DNA of 64,000 nucleotides from assembly GCA_965200615.1 (NCBI GenBank), contig OZ241377.1, positions 1,054,001 to 1,118,000 of the forward strand, in the 5' to 3' direction. Below are positions 7,836-17,727 of the stretch, in pieces. Numbering within the stretch: position 1 is the first letter of the stretch; each line of letters starts with the position of its first letter. The position numbers were made by a program, and so were the translations under genes. Source of the stretch: Bin5 sp965200615. Lineage in GTDB: Bacteria; Chloroflexota; Anaerolineae; Caldilineales; Caldilineaceae. Below the pieces are notes generated by a model. The model ran no database searches and was not told the origin of the DNA. It worked only from the letters and a program-made list of their open reading frames with translations.

Positions 7836-9206
7836 TCAGTAAAGGCCTGAACCCATGTCGGGCGGCAAGGTCAACTGCCCGTCTGTGACCTGGAAATAGG
7901 CCGGATGAGCGGCCCGTTCGCGGGGTCGCGACAGGGGCATGAACTGGCGGTAGTTGCCCTCGAAGCAGTCGACGTCGAGGCGCAGGTGGGCGCAGAAGTT
8001 GACGCTGTGAACGAGCGCCAGGCCGGGGTTGGTGAGGTCCTGCAGAGTGAGATAGAGACCGTGCTGGCGGCCCCAGCAGTAGGCCAGCAGCGAGTGCGTA
8101 TGGCCCTTGCAGGTCTTCACCGCCAGCCCGGACCAGCCCAGACGGTGAATCCAGTCGAGATTGTCGATGTCATCAAGGCTTTCGTCGACCACCACCGGCA
8201 CGCGCGCGGCCACGTCGTGGAGCGTGTCGGTATAGGCCCCCAGGTCGCGGGGGGTGGGCTGCTCGATATAGTCCAGCGCCGCTAACGCCTGCGGCTTCTC
8301 CACGGCCACCCGGTCCAGCAGTTCAAGCACTGTATCGGCCTGCTGATAGGCTTCATTCGGGTCCACCGACAGACGCGGTCCGCCCGCCACACCGATAGTA
8401 TCCAGAGCTTGGGAGGCCGCGGCGTGTACTTCGATCAGCCGCGCAGCGTCCTCGGCCGGCGATTGGCCGCGCAGCTTGAGCTTGAAATAGCGCAGGCGGT
8501 CGCGCTCGATCCAGGTCGTCAGGTCGGCGGGAAGCGCAGAGGGGTTCTCTCTTTCCGCGCTCCTCTCCGCTCTCTCCTCATTTGTCGGGATGAGGGCGTC
8601 GTTGAAGCCGACGACATGCTGCACGGACAGCGTTCCCCGTCTTGGGCCGAGGAAGTCCGCCGGATAGCGGCCGGTAAAGTCGGCGCCAAGACCGGCGCTC
8701 AGGTCCTCGTTCAGATTATCCGCCGTGTAGGCGGCGTAGAGCGGCGCCGGCAGGGCCGCGCCCCAGGCGTCGTGGAGGGCGGCGTCGAAGGGCGCCATGC
8801 AGTTGAGCACGGCCAGCCGCGGCATCGGTGTCTCCTTCAGGAGAGGCTCTTCCTCCGCCAGCTGCCCAGCCAGTTCGACCGCGGCCTGCTCCAACCTGAT
8901 CCCCTTCTGGATCGGATCTTCGTACTGGTCATCCTCCAGCCAGGCGGCGATGGCTCTGCACAGACGGCGCATGAGGCGATCCTTCTCCTCATGCGTCAGG
9001 TCCGGCGCGGGGAAGGCCCACACGTCCGAGAGCAGGATCGCGCCGGCGCCCTCTACGGCGTCGCCCCCGCGGGTGCGCGCCCGCACTGTGACCGCGGCAT
9101 AGGTGATCGCCTCGATCACGCCCTTGCTGAGGTGCAGGGGGACGCTCAAGCGCTCGTCGTCGAACGTGACCTTCACCGTCTCCACGCGGATATCGGTCGC
9201 TTTCAT
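7836..9206 (-). CDS. Enolase-superfamily (mandelate racemase/muconate lactonizing) enzyme
   Basis: A 456-residue enolase-superfamily protein, which abstracts a proton alpha to a carboxylate with Mg2+. The barrel half shows YFKLKLRG (KxK-like acid/base strand, ~residue 240), RLSVDPNEAY (first metal Asp), LDYIEQPT (metal Glu), VVVDESL (third metal ligand), and VKTCKGHTHSLL with a second Lys. The N-terminal capping domain is residues ~1-130. A low-complexity stretch NEERAERSAERENPS near residue 215 looks like an in-frame insertion. A second member with similar motifs lies at 57546. The start ATG has GAGAG upstream. Substrate (sugar acid or amino-acid derivative) is not deducible from sequence alone. 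Confidence 0.82.
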   Translation of the reverse strand: MKATDIRVETVKVTFDDERLSVPLHLSKGVIEAITYAAVTVRARTRGGDAVEGAGAILLSDVWAFPAPDLTHEEKDRLMRRLCRAIAAWLEDDQYEDPIQKGIRLEQAAVELAGQLAEEEPLLKETPMPRLAVLNCMAPFDAALHDAWGAALPAPLYAAYTADNLNEDLSAGLGADFTGRYPADFLGPRRGTLSVQHVVGFNDALIPTNEERAERSAERENPSALPADLTTWIERDRLRYFKLKLRGQSPAEDAARLIEVHAAASQALDTIGVAGGPRLSVDPNEAYQQADTVLELLDRVAVEKPQALAALDYIEQPTPRDLGAYTDTLHDVAARVPVVVDESLDDIDNLDWIHRLGWSGLAVKTCKGHTHSLLAYCWGRQHGLYLTLQDLTNPGLALVHSVNFCAHLRLDVDCFEGNYRQFMPLSRPRERAAHPAYFQVTDGQLTLPPDMGSGLY

Positions 9207-9336
9207 GGCAGTGGCTCTCTTGTACAGTTGTTGGTCGTGGATTCGTAGTTGGCGCGTTCAGGCGGTTCAGGCGACAATCGGAGTGGCTAGGCAGATCTTC
9301 GGACACGGAATCCGGATCAAGAACTGAAGGTTCTCT

Positions 9337-9591
9337 ATGCCCAAAGACCGTTCTTACGTCCGCGCCAGCGATATCGGCGCCTGGAGCTTCTGTAATCGCG
9401 CCTGGTGGCTGGCCCAGGCGCAGAAGGCGCCGCACGAACGGCCGCAGCAGCTGGACTGGGGCGATCAGTCCCATGCCGACCACGGGCGGCTCACGTCGCG
9501 GGCGCAGCGGCTGCGCAGAATCGGGATCGCTCTCCTGGCCGGCGGCCTGATCCTGCTCGGATTCCTGCTGCTGGCGCAGCTGCTTCTATGA
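9337..9591 (+). CDS. Mini Cas4-like (PD-(D/E)XK N-terminal motif) protein with C-terminal membrane anchor
   Basis: An 84-residue protein. Its first ~50 residues read ASDIGAWSFCNRAWWLAQ followed by LDWGDQSHADHGR, reproducing the FCxRxWWL and GxxxHxxHG elements with which Cas4/DUF83 nucleases begin. The rest of that fold, including the D/E-x-K catalytic strand and the three C-terminal iron-sulfur cysteines, is absent. After a basic linker (RAQRLRRIG) comes a single hydrophobic helix of about 22 residues that runs to the C-terminus. It is therefore more likely a membrane-tethered relic or binding module than a nuclease. It is transcribed divergently from the enolase-superfamily gene. The family resemblance is by eye only. 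Confidence 0.55.
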   Translation: MPKDRSYVRASDIGAWSFCNRAWWLAQAQKAPHERPQQLDWGDQSHADHGRLTSRAQRLRRIGIALLAGGLILLGFLLLAQLLL

Positions 9592-9609
9592 CAAACCGCT
9601 GCAAACGCG

Positions 9610-9649
9610 ATGCCTGCGCTGCCAGGGATAAATCACGGCGCGCAGGCAT
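9610..9649. terminator. Hairpin between converging genes
   Basis: ATGCCTGCGC (9610-9619) pairs perfectly with GCGCAGGCAT (9640-9649) across a 20-base loop. A short T tract follows on the plus strand. It sits between the plus-strand mini Cas4-like gene and the minus-strand pyrophosphatase gene and probably terminates one or both. Confidence 0.5.
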
Positions 9650-9691
9650 TTCAATGACGGTCAATAGCGGCCGCCGGCCTCGTTGACGTGC

Positions 9692-11782
<2,091 letters not shown>

Positions 11783-11889
11783 CGAGAGTCCCTCCAGGTA
11801 GTGGCGAATGGCCGGCAGCGCGCGGCGCTGGCTATGAAAGACTGGAACGAAACAATGATAACGCCTTTCTGCCAGTGGAAGAAAAAGAG

Positions 11890-11907
11890 GCGCTACCGCT
11901 TCGCTAT
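11890..11907. repeat. Inverted copy of the hppA 5' repeat core
   Basis: An 18-base stretch, gcgctaccgcttcgctat, is the exact reverse complement of 11753-11770 in the second repeat unit. It lies 108 bp upstream of the hppA start codon in the divergent gap with the SDR gene. It could form a long-range stem in DNA, or mark a dispersed element that entered the hppA 5' end. Confidence 0.7.
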
Positions 11908-12021
11908 TTTAGCGCGAGACGGCGAAGTAGGCTATTGTATTTATAATCTGCTCACCGCCTTGACTCTCACCGCAGTCCTTCATTCAATCACACACATCAC
12001 AGTTCAGACAAGAGGAAATAT

Positions 12022-12819
12022 ATGACTGAACAGACGGTCTCTGAACTTCTGGATCTGAGCGGCAAAGTCGCGATCGTTACCGGCGCGGCCGGCCTGCTGG
12101 GGACGGCGATGAGCCGCGGGCTGGCGGAAGCGGGCGCGACCGTCGCGGTGACCAGCCGCGATGGGGAGCGGGCCGCCGAGTTTGCCGCGACCTTGCCCGG
12201 AAGCGGCCATGCCGGCTTCGGCCTGGCGCAGGACGACAGCGACGCCATTCCCGCCTTTGTGGAGGAAGTCGTGCAGCGCCTGGGCAAGGTGGACGTCCTG
12301 GTCAACAACGCCTACGGCGGCGGCGCGCCCAGCATCGACACCGCCAGCGCCGAAGACTTCAACCAGGCCTATCACACCGGCGTCACCGCCTATTTTCTGC
12401 TGGCGCGCGAGGTTGTGCGCCATCTGCGCAGCCGGAGCGCGCCCGGCTCGATCATTAACATCGCCAGCATGTACGGGGTCGTTGCCAGCTACCCGGAGGC
12501 GTACACCGGTTTCGGCGTCAACAGCCCGCCCAACTATCACGGCCTCAAGGGCGGACTAATCCACCTGACCCGCCATCTGGCGGTCTACTGGGCGCAGGAT
12601 GGGGTACGCGTGAACGCGATCAGCCCGGGGCCCTTTCCGTCGCCCAACGTGCGCGAAGGGGAGCCGGCGTTCGTTGCCAGGCTGGCCGAGCGGGTGCCGA
12701 TGAAACGGATGGGGGAGCCGGAGGAGCTGAAAGGGCTGGTGGTTCTGCTGGCGAGCGAAGGCAGCAGTTACATCACCGGACAGAATATCCTGGTCGACGG
12801 GGGCTGGACCGCATGGTAG
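12022..12819 (+). CDS. SDR-family NAD(P)-dependent oxidoreductase
   Basis: A 265-residue classical short-chain dehydrogenase/reductase. It shows TGAAGLLG (cofactor loop, residues ~20-27), VTSRDGE (a serine-arginine after beta2, suggesting NADP preference), NNAYGGG, catalytic Ser in NIASMYG (~155), and the Tyr-x-x-x-Lys pair in NYHGLKGG (~175). The C-terminus ends with TGQNILVDGGWTAW, typical of gluconate 5-dehydrogenase/3-ketoacyl reductase-like members. AGAGGAA precedes the ATG. It sits 74 bp before the D-threonine-aldolase-like gene on the same strand, suggesting joint use in sugar-acid or hydroxy amino acid catabolism. Substrate unknown. Confidence 0.9.
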   Translation: MTEQTVSELLDLSGKVAIVTGAAGLLGTAMSRGLAEAGATVAVTSRDGERAAEFAATLPGSGHAGFGLAQDDSDAIPAFVEEVVQRLGKVDVLVNNAYGGGAPSIDTASAEDFNQAYHTGVTAYFLLAREVVRHLRSRSAPGSIINIASMYGVVASYPEAYTGFGVNSPPNYHGLKGGLIHLTRHLAVYWAQDGVRVNAISPGPFPSPNVREGEPAFVARLAERVPMKRMGEPEELKGLVVLLASEGSSYITGQNILVDGGWTAW

Positions 12820-12826
12820 AAGAGCG

Positions 12827-12838
12827 GTGGTCAGTGGC
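12827..12838 (+). repeat. Dispersed intergenic motif, copy 2
   Basis: GTGGTCAGTGGC in the gap between the SDR and the D-threonine-aldolase-like gene; identical 11-base core to the copies at 7801, 27511 and 40757. Confidence 0.5.
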
Positions 12839-12893
12839 CTGAATTGGCCGCTTGTCGGGGAAAAAGACAGCAACAGGAGTATGAGGAAACCTA

Positions 12894-13982
12894 ATGACTG
12901 AAATCGGACGTGCGAAAGAGCTGCTGGATACGCCGACGCTGTGGGTGGATCTGGACATTTTGGAGCGCAACATTGCGTTGCTGATGGACAATTTCAATGA
13001 CGCCGGCGTGAACTGGCGGCCGCACACGAAGGGGATCAAGATACCGGCGATCGCGCATAAGATGATCGACGCCGGCGCGCTCGGCGTCACCTGCGCGAAG
13101 CCGGGCGAGGCCGAAGTGATGGTGGCCGCCGGCGTGCGCGACATTCTGATCGCCAATCAGGTGGTGGGCGCGCAAAAATACGCCCGCATTGCCGCGCTGC
13201 AACGCCACGCGAGTGTGAAGATCGCGGTGGACAACACCGCAACGCTGGAGGATATCGGCGCGGCCGCCCAGGCCATCGGCGTCGAAATTCCGGTCGTCGT
13301 CGAGCTCAATGTGGGCATGAACCGGGCCGGCGTCGAGCCCGGCTCCGCGGCTGTCGCGCTGGCCGGCGCGGTCCACGAGCAGGACGGGCTGCGCCTCGCC
13401 GGGATGATGGCCTGGGAGGGGCATACGCTGGACATCCAGGATGACGATGCGCGCGCTAGTGCGATCCAGCAGTGCATCGGCCAGCTGGCGGCCTCGGTAC
13501 AGGCCGGCCGCGATGCGGGCCTGCCGGTCGAGATCGTCAGCTGTGGCGGCAGCGGCACGATGGATGTAACCATGCGCCAGCCTGAGGTGACCGAGATCCA
13601 GGCCGGGGGCGCCATCTTCGGCGACGCCACCTACCAGATGTGGGGTGTGCCGACCGACCCGGCGCTGTTTGGCCAGGCCGTGGTCACCAGCCGCCCCGCG
13701 CCGGACCGCATCATCACCGACGCCGGCTTCAAGACGCTGCCCGGCATGGAACGTCAGCCCAAAGCCGTCAGCCTGGACAACGTCGTCAACATCTCCGCCT
13801 CGGCCGAGCACGGCGTGATCACCCTCTCCGAGCCGAACAGGAGCGTACAGGTGGGCGACGTGCTGGATTTCATCGTCGGCTACGGCGACGCAACCGTCTT
13901 CCTGCACGATGCGATGTACGGCGTGCGCGACGGCATCGTCGAGACGGTGTGGCCGATCAGCGGGCGGGGGAAGCTGCGATAG
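12894..13982 (+). CDS. DSD1-family PLP enzyme (D-threonine aldolase-like)
   Basis: A 362-residue fold-type III PLP enzyme (alanine racemase N-terminal barrel followed by a C-terminal beta domain). The opening LLDTPTLWVDLDILERNI and WRPHTKGIK near residue 45 hold the family's PLP-binding lysine. VTCAKPGEAEVM, SCGGSGT (phosphate-binding turn) and QAGGAIFGD also match D-threonine aldolase/D-serine dehydratase-like proteins. The C-terminal domain should carry the His and Cys/Asp metal ligands; VGDVLDFIVGYGDATVFLHD fits that region. Expected reactions are cleavage of D-3-hydroxy amino acids or D-serine dehydration. The gene follows the SDR and precedes the MntA-HepT pair. Family confident, substrate not. 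Confidence 0.88.
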   Translation: MTEIGRAKELLDTPTLWVDLDILERNIALLMDNFNDAGVNWRPHTKGIKIPAIAHKMIDAGALGVTCAKPGEAEVMVAAGVRDILIANQVVGAQKYARIAALQRHASVKIAVDNTATLEDIGAAAQAIGVEIPVVVELNVGMNRAGVEPGSAAVALAGAVHEQDGLRLAGMMAWEGHTLDIQDDDARASAIQQCIGQLAASVQAGRDAGLPVEIVSCGGSGTMDVTMRQPEVTEIQAGGAIFGDATYQMWGVPTDPALFGQAVVTSRPAPDRIITDAGFKTLPGMERQPKAVSLDNVVNISASAEHGVITLSEPNRSVQVGDVLDFIVGYGDATVFLHDAMYGVRDGIVETVWPISGRGKLR

Positions 13983-14032
13983 CAGATCGACATGAAATGC
14001 AGTATCGAAGGTTGCTCAGGACAGTAAAAAAG

Positions 14033-14326
14033 ATGAGATCAACAGAAGAGATTCTCACCATTCTGGACCATACGAAACCTGAACTTGAACGGCGCTTCGG
14101 CGTGCGTCGAATCGGCCTCTACGGGTCGTATGCTTGCGGCACGCAAACCGAGAACAGTGACATTGACTTGATCGTGGAACTGAAGGAGCCGAGATTCGAC
14201 GCCTTGGCTGGGCTATACATTTACATGGAGCAAGCCCTGGGTCGCGAGGTGGATATCCGCCGCCTCAGCAAGAAAATCGACACGCCCTTTATGCGTCGAA
14301 TCGAAAGAGAAGCATTGTTCGTATGA
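14033..14326 (+). CDS. mntA: MntA-type nucleotidyltransferase antitoxin
   Basis: A 97-residue minimal nucleotidyltransferase. GSYACGTQTENSDID (G31-S32 ... D43, D45) is an exact GSX10DXD motif, the signature of MntA antitoxins that AMPylate the HepT toxin. ERRFGVRRIGLYG precedes it and EVDIRRLSKK follows. MntA neutralises HepT by adding AMP groups to the tyrosine next to the RX4HXY motif. The ATG at 14033 is chosen because an upstream extension in frame overlaps the previous gene in another frame and carries no family sequence. The gene overlaps the following hepT by 4 bases (ATGA), giving translational coupling. Confidence 0.9.
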   Translation: MRSTEEILTILDHTKPELERRFGVRRIGLYGSYACGTQTENSDIDLIVELKEPRFDALAGLYIYMEQALGREVDIRRLSKKIDTPFMRRIEREALFV

Positions 14327-14691
14327 ATGACGCTGTCCGTGACAGTTTGGAGAATATCCATGCGTCAATTCTCCTCATTCAGCGCCGATTCATCGACATA
14401 CAAACGGCTGACCAGTTGCTATCGGATGCTGATGGCCTTGTGATTCTGGATGCGGTTGCAATGCGTTTGCAGATTATTGGCGAGAATGTAAAGAGTCTTG
14501 CAAGCCTGGATCCCATACTGTTGCAGAAATACCCTGAAATAGAGTGGGATAAAATCATGCGTATGCGCGACATCATCTCCCACCATTATGATGTCTTAGA
14601 CCATGAAATCATCTTTAGCGCCTGCAAAGAAAGTATCCCTGAACTGCAAAGAGTCATAGAACTCATAGTCCAGAATGACGAGATGAGTTAG
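14323..14691 (+). CDS. hepT: HepT-like HEPN-domain ribonuclease toxin
   Basis: A 122-residue HEPN/DUF86 protein. R82-DIIS-H87-H-Y89 is a perfect RX4HXY motif: the Arg and His form the RNase active site and the Tyr is the residue that MntA AMPylates in characterised pairs. IGENVKSL near residue 52 is the other conserved helix. The toxin cleaves RNA (tRNA in a studied case) when not AMPylated. Gene order antitoxin-toxin and the 4-base overlap fit an intact type VII TA module. Base composition is lower in GC than the flanking metabolic genes, consistent with transfer. Confidence 0.9.
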   Translation: MNDAVRDSLENIHASILLIQRRFIDIQTADQLLSDADGLVILDAVAMRLQIIGENVKSLASLDPILLQKYPEIEWDKIMRMRDIISHHYDVLDHEIIFSACKESIPELQRVIELIVQNDEMS

Positions 14692-14745
14692 TCCCTGCTC
14701 CCGGAGAACGCGGCATTGGAAAATCGGACAAGAGAGAGGACAGCC

Positions 14746-15858
14746 ATGAACATCGACGTCGTCGAACTTGCCAGTGAACTGATCGCAATGCCCTCGGAGA
14801 CGCCGACCAGCAACCGGCCGATCTCCGATTTCCTGCGCGGGGCGCTGGAAGAGGGCGGCTTCGCCGTCGAGGAGGTCGCCTATATCGACCCATCTGGCGA
14901 AGAGAAGGTCAGCCTGGTGGGGAAGAAGGGCGCCGGGGCCGGCGGGCTGGGCCTGTTCAGCCATTCGGATACGGTGCCGGGCGACGCCGGCTGGGAGCCG
15001 TTCACGCCGGCGCTGGAAAATGGACGCCTGGTGGGCCGCGGCTCGGCCGACATGAAGGGTCCTTTGGCCGCGTCGATTGCCGCGGCCTGCCGCTTCGACG
15101 ACGATGACCTCAAACGGCCGCTCTTTCTCACCGTCACCGCCGACGAGGAGGGAGGACACATCGGCGCGCACGATATTGTTATCCGTTCGCAGACTTTGAC
15201 GAGCGGCTGGCCCCAGTACTGCATCGTCTGTGAGCCGACGGAGCTGCAGCCGGTCTATGCGCACAAGGGCGGCGCCGGCATCACCGTCACGGCGCGGGGT
15301 GTAGCCGCGCATACCAGCACCGACAGGGGCGAATCGGCCAACTTCAAAGTCGCCCCCTTTCTCGCCGAAATGGCCGACCTTGCAAAAATTTTCCGCAGCG
15401 AGAAACGCTTCCGGAACCCGCTTTTCGACCCGCCGACGAACGGCTTCAACATGGTGATCAGCGACGGCGACACGGCCCTCAACGTGAGCGCGGCGCGGAC
15501 GGTGGTCCGCCTGGGCATCCGCGCGATGCCGGACGCCTGCTTCGAGGAAGCGGTGCAGATGGTTGTGGGGCGGGCGGAAGCGCACGGCCTGGAGGTCGAG
15601 CACTGGAGCATCAGCCCCTTCTTCGCCTCTGCCGACGGCCCGCTGGCGCAGGCGGCCTGTCGCGCCACCGGCGCGAAGGCGGCGGTCACCGTGCCCTACG
15701 GCACCGAGGCCGAGTGCTATCAGAAGTATGCCGACGCGCTGGTGCTCGGCCCCGGCAACATCGCGCAGGCCCATACCGTCGGCGAGTGGATCGCGGTCGA
15801 GCAGTTGCAGGAAGCGGTGGAGGTGTACACGCGGCTGATCAAGGACCTCTGCGCCTGA
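14746..15858 (+). CDS. M20-family metallopeptidase (ArgE/DapE-like), copy 1
   Basis: A 370-residue M20 amidohydrolase/peptidase. Zinc and catalytic elements appear in order: LFSHSDTVPGD (His and catalytic Asp), GSADMKGPL (bridging Asp), VTADEEGGH (catalytic Glu and metal Glu), CEPTEL, and the C-terminal HTVGEWI with a His ligand. The dimerisation lid (HKGGAGITVTARGVAAHTS) lies between residues ~180 and 290. The ATG at 14746 follows GAGAGGA. A close paralogue of exactly the same length (1113 bp) lies at 16469. Likely activities are deacetylation or dipeptide cleavage; the substrate is unknown. Confidence 0.9.
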   Translation: MNIDVVELASELIAMPSETPTSNRPISDFLRGALEEGGFAVEEVAYIDPSGEEKVSLVGKKGAGAGGLGLFSHSDTVPGDAGWEPFTPALENGRLVGRGSADMKGPLAASIAAACRFDDDDLKRPLFLTVTADEEGGHIGAHDIVIRSQTLTSGWPQYCIVCEPTELQPVYAHKGGAGITVTARGVAAHTSTDRGESANFKVAPFLAEMADLAKIFRSEKRFRNPLFDPPTNGFNMVISDGDTALNVSAARTVVRLGIRAMPDACFEEAVQMVVGRAEAHGLEVEHWSISPFFASADGPLAQAACRATGAKAAVTVPYGTEAECYQKYADALVLGPGNIAQAHTVGEWIAVEQLQEAVEVYTRLIKDLCA

Positions 15859-16181
15859 CAGGACGGTTCGATTCGCTCACGATCCTGCCGCGCTTGTCCT
15901 TTTTAGCGCGGCCTGGTCGAAGACCCACTCCAGCGCCCATATTTCAGGAAAGCGCCCCCGGTGTAACTGTTCTCACAGGTGCGCCGTCGGCCGCAGCGTC
16001 GCCCCGGCGTACGAATGAAGTCATCCCCAGCACTGTTTTCCTACCCGCCTATTGTTCGACTGCACGATTCAGTCTAGAATTCCCGGAGCAGCGATTGCCC
16101 TGGAGTAGGACTATACTCGGTCAGGGCATGTCGGCCAAACGCCTTTTGCCCCGGCAGGCGCGACCGGGAGGAGAAAAAGCA
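15859..16181. other. Intergenic spacer between M20 copy 1 and the orphan antitoxin
   Basis: 323 bp without a convincing gene. A TATACT box lies about 70 bp before the antitoxin start but has no good -35 partner at 16-18 bp. GGGAGGAG just upstream of 16182 is the antitoxin's ribosome site. Nothing else recognised. Confidence 0.5.
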
Positions 16182-16412
16182 ATGGCGGATATCACCGCCC
16201 TCCAAGAGGCCGTTCTGGCCCTTCCCGATGACGATTACGCTCGCTTCAGACAGTGGTTCAGCGAATTAGACTGGGAAAAATGGGACCGGCAGATTGAAGA
16301 GGACTCGGCAGAAGGAAAATTGGACCATCTCATTGCCGAGGCCCTTGAGGCAAAAGAAAAGGGTACGCTCCGGGAACTCCCAATGCACCGAACCACACCC
16401 CAGCCGCCCTGA
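16182..16412 (+). CDS. Small addiction-module antitoxin-like protein (orphan)
   Basis: A 76-residue acidic, helical protein, opening ADITALQEAVLALPDDDYA and continuing FRQWFSELDWEKWDRQI, with KLDHLIAEALEAKEKGT before the end. This pattern resembles the short antitoxins encoded just before RelE/ParE-type toxins. It has an excellent GGGAGGAG site 8 bases before the ATG. The last residues, PMHRTTPQPP, read like the first residues of a partner toxin brought into frame, as if a deletion had removed the toxin and fused its start to the antitoxin tail. No toxin is present downstream; the next gene is M20 copy 2. The family assignment rests on pattern resemblance only. Confidence 0.55.
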   Translation: MADITALQEAVLALPDDDYARFRQWFSELDWEKWDRQIEEDSAEGKLDHLIAEALEAKEKGTLRELPMHRTTPQPP

Positions 16413-16468
16413 CTGCGGTGACCGTGCGGACCTCCACGAAAGAAGACCTGATGGGAAAGGGCAATGGT

Positions 16469-17581
16469 ATGGAGATCGACGTTGTCGAACTTGCCAGTGA
16501 ACTGATCGCAATGCCCTCGGAGACGCAGACGAGCAACCGGGCGATCTCCGATTTCCTGCGCGGCGTGCTGGAGGCGGGCGGCTTCGCCGTCGAGGAGCTG
16601 GCCTACATCGACCAGTTCGACGTGGAGAAGGTCAGCCTGGTCGCGAAAAAGGGCGTCGGGGCGGGCGGCCTGGGCCTGTTCAGCCATTCGGATACGGTGC
16701 CGGGCGACGCCGGCTGGGATCCCTTCACGCCCGTCCTGGAAGGTGGACGCCTGGTGGGCCGCGGCTCGGCCGACATGAAAGGGCCCCTGGCGGCGTCGAT
16801 TGCCGCGGGCTGCCGCTTCGACGCCACAGACCTCAACCGGCCGCTGGTGATCGCCGTCACCGCGGACGAGGAGCGGGGCCACACCGGCGCGCACGATATC
16901 GTCATCCGCTCGCAGACGTTGACGAGCGGATGGCCCCAATACTGCATCGTCTGCGAGCCGTCGCAGCTGCAGCCGGTCTACGCGCACAAAGGCGGCGGCA
17001 GCATTATCGTCACCGCGCACGGGGTGGCCGCGCACACCAGCACCGACAAGGGCGTGTCGGCCAACTTCATAATCGCCCCGTTCCTGGCGGAGATGGCGGA
17101 GCTGGCGCAGACCTTCCGCGCCGAAGAACGCTTCCGGAACCCGCTCTTCGACCCACCCACCAACGGCTTCAACCTGGTGATCGACGACGGCGGCACGGCA
17201 TCCAACGTGACCGCCGCCCGAACCGTCGCCACCCTCAAACTGCGCGCCATGCCCGACGCCTGCTTTGAAGAGGCGTTGCAGATGGTCGTGGAGAGGGCCG
17301 AAGCGCACGGCCTGGACGTCTCCCACAGCAGCGGCGGCCCGTTTTTCGCCGACGCCGACGGCCCGCTTGCGCATGCGGCCTGCCGCGCGACCGGCGCGCC
17401 GCGTGCGGTCACCGTTCCCTACGGCACCGAGGCCGAGTGCTATCAGAGGTATATGGACGCGCTGGTGCTCGGCCCCGGCAACATCGACCAGGCCCACACC
17501 GTCGGCGAGTGGATCGCGGTCGAGCAGCTGCATGAGGCGGTGGAGGTGTACACGCGGCTGATCGGGGATTTGTGCTGTTGA
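16469..17581 (+). CDS. M20-family metallopeptidase (ArgE/DapE-like), copy 2
   Basis: Paralogue of the gene at 14746: same 370-residue length with no visible indel, and the same motifs LFSHSDTVPGD, GSADMKGPL, VTADEERGH, CEPSQL and HTVGEWI. The aligned start MEIDVVELAS supports ATG 16469; in-frame upstream starts at 16451 and 16418 would add residues the first copy lacks. Substitutions are spread over the whole length, so the duplication is not very recent. The TA remnant between the two copies suggests the duplicated pair was later invaded. Substrates may have diverged: GGAGITV in copy 1 becomes GGGSIIV in the lid. Confidence 0.9.
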   Translation: MEIDVVELASELIAMPSETQTSNRAISDFLRGVLEAGGFAVEELAYIDQFDVEKVSLVAKKGVGAGGLGLFSHSDTVPGDAGWDPFTPVLEGGRLVGRGSADMKGPLAASIAAGCRFDATDLNRPLVIAVTADEERGHTGAHDIVIRSQTLTSGWPQYCIVCEPSQLQPVYAHKGGGSIIVTAHGVAAHTSTDKGVSANFIIAPFLAEMAELAQTFRAEERFRNPLFDPPTNGFNLVIDDGGTASNVTAARTVATLKLRAMPDACFEEALQMVVERAEAHGLDVSHSSGGPFFADADGPLAHAACRATGAPRAVTVPYGTEAECYQRYMDALVLGPGNIDQAHTVGEWIAVEQLHEAVEVYTRLIGDLCC

Positions 17582-17727
17582 CTTGATGGTTAGGCTCGTT
17601 CACATTCGAAGTACATTTCCCTTCACTTGGTATCAATAGATCACCTGAATGCCCACGCGGGCCAGCGCGCCGCCAGTGATGACGTCATTAGTGCCAACCA
17701 GACGGGGCTTTTATACATCGTTCCGAG

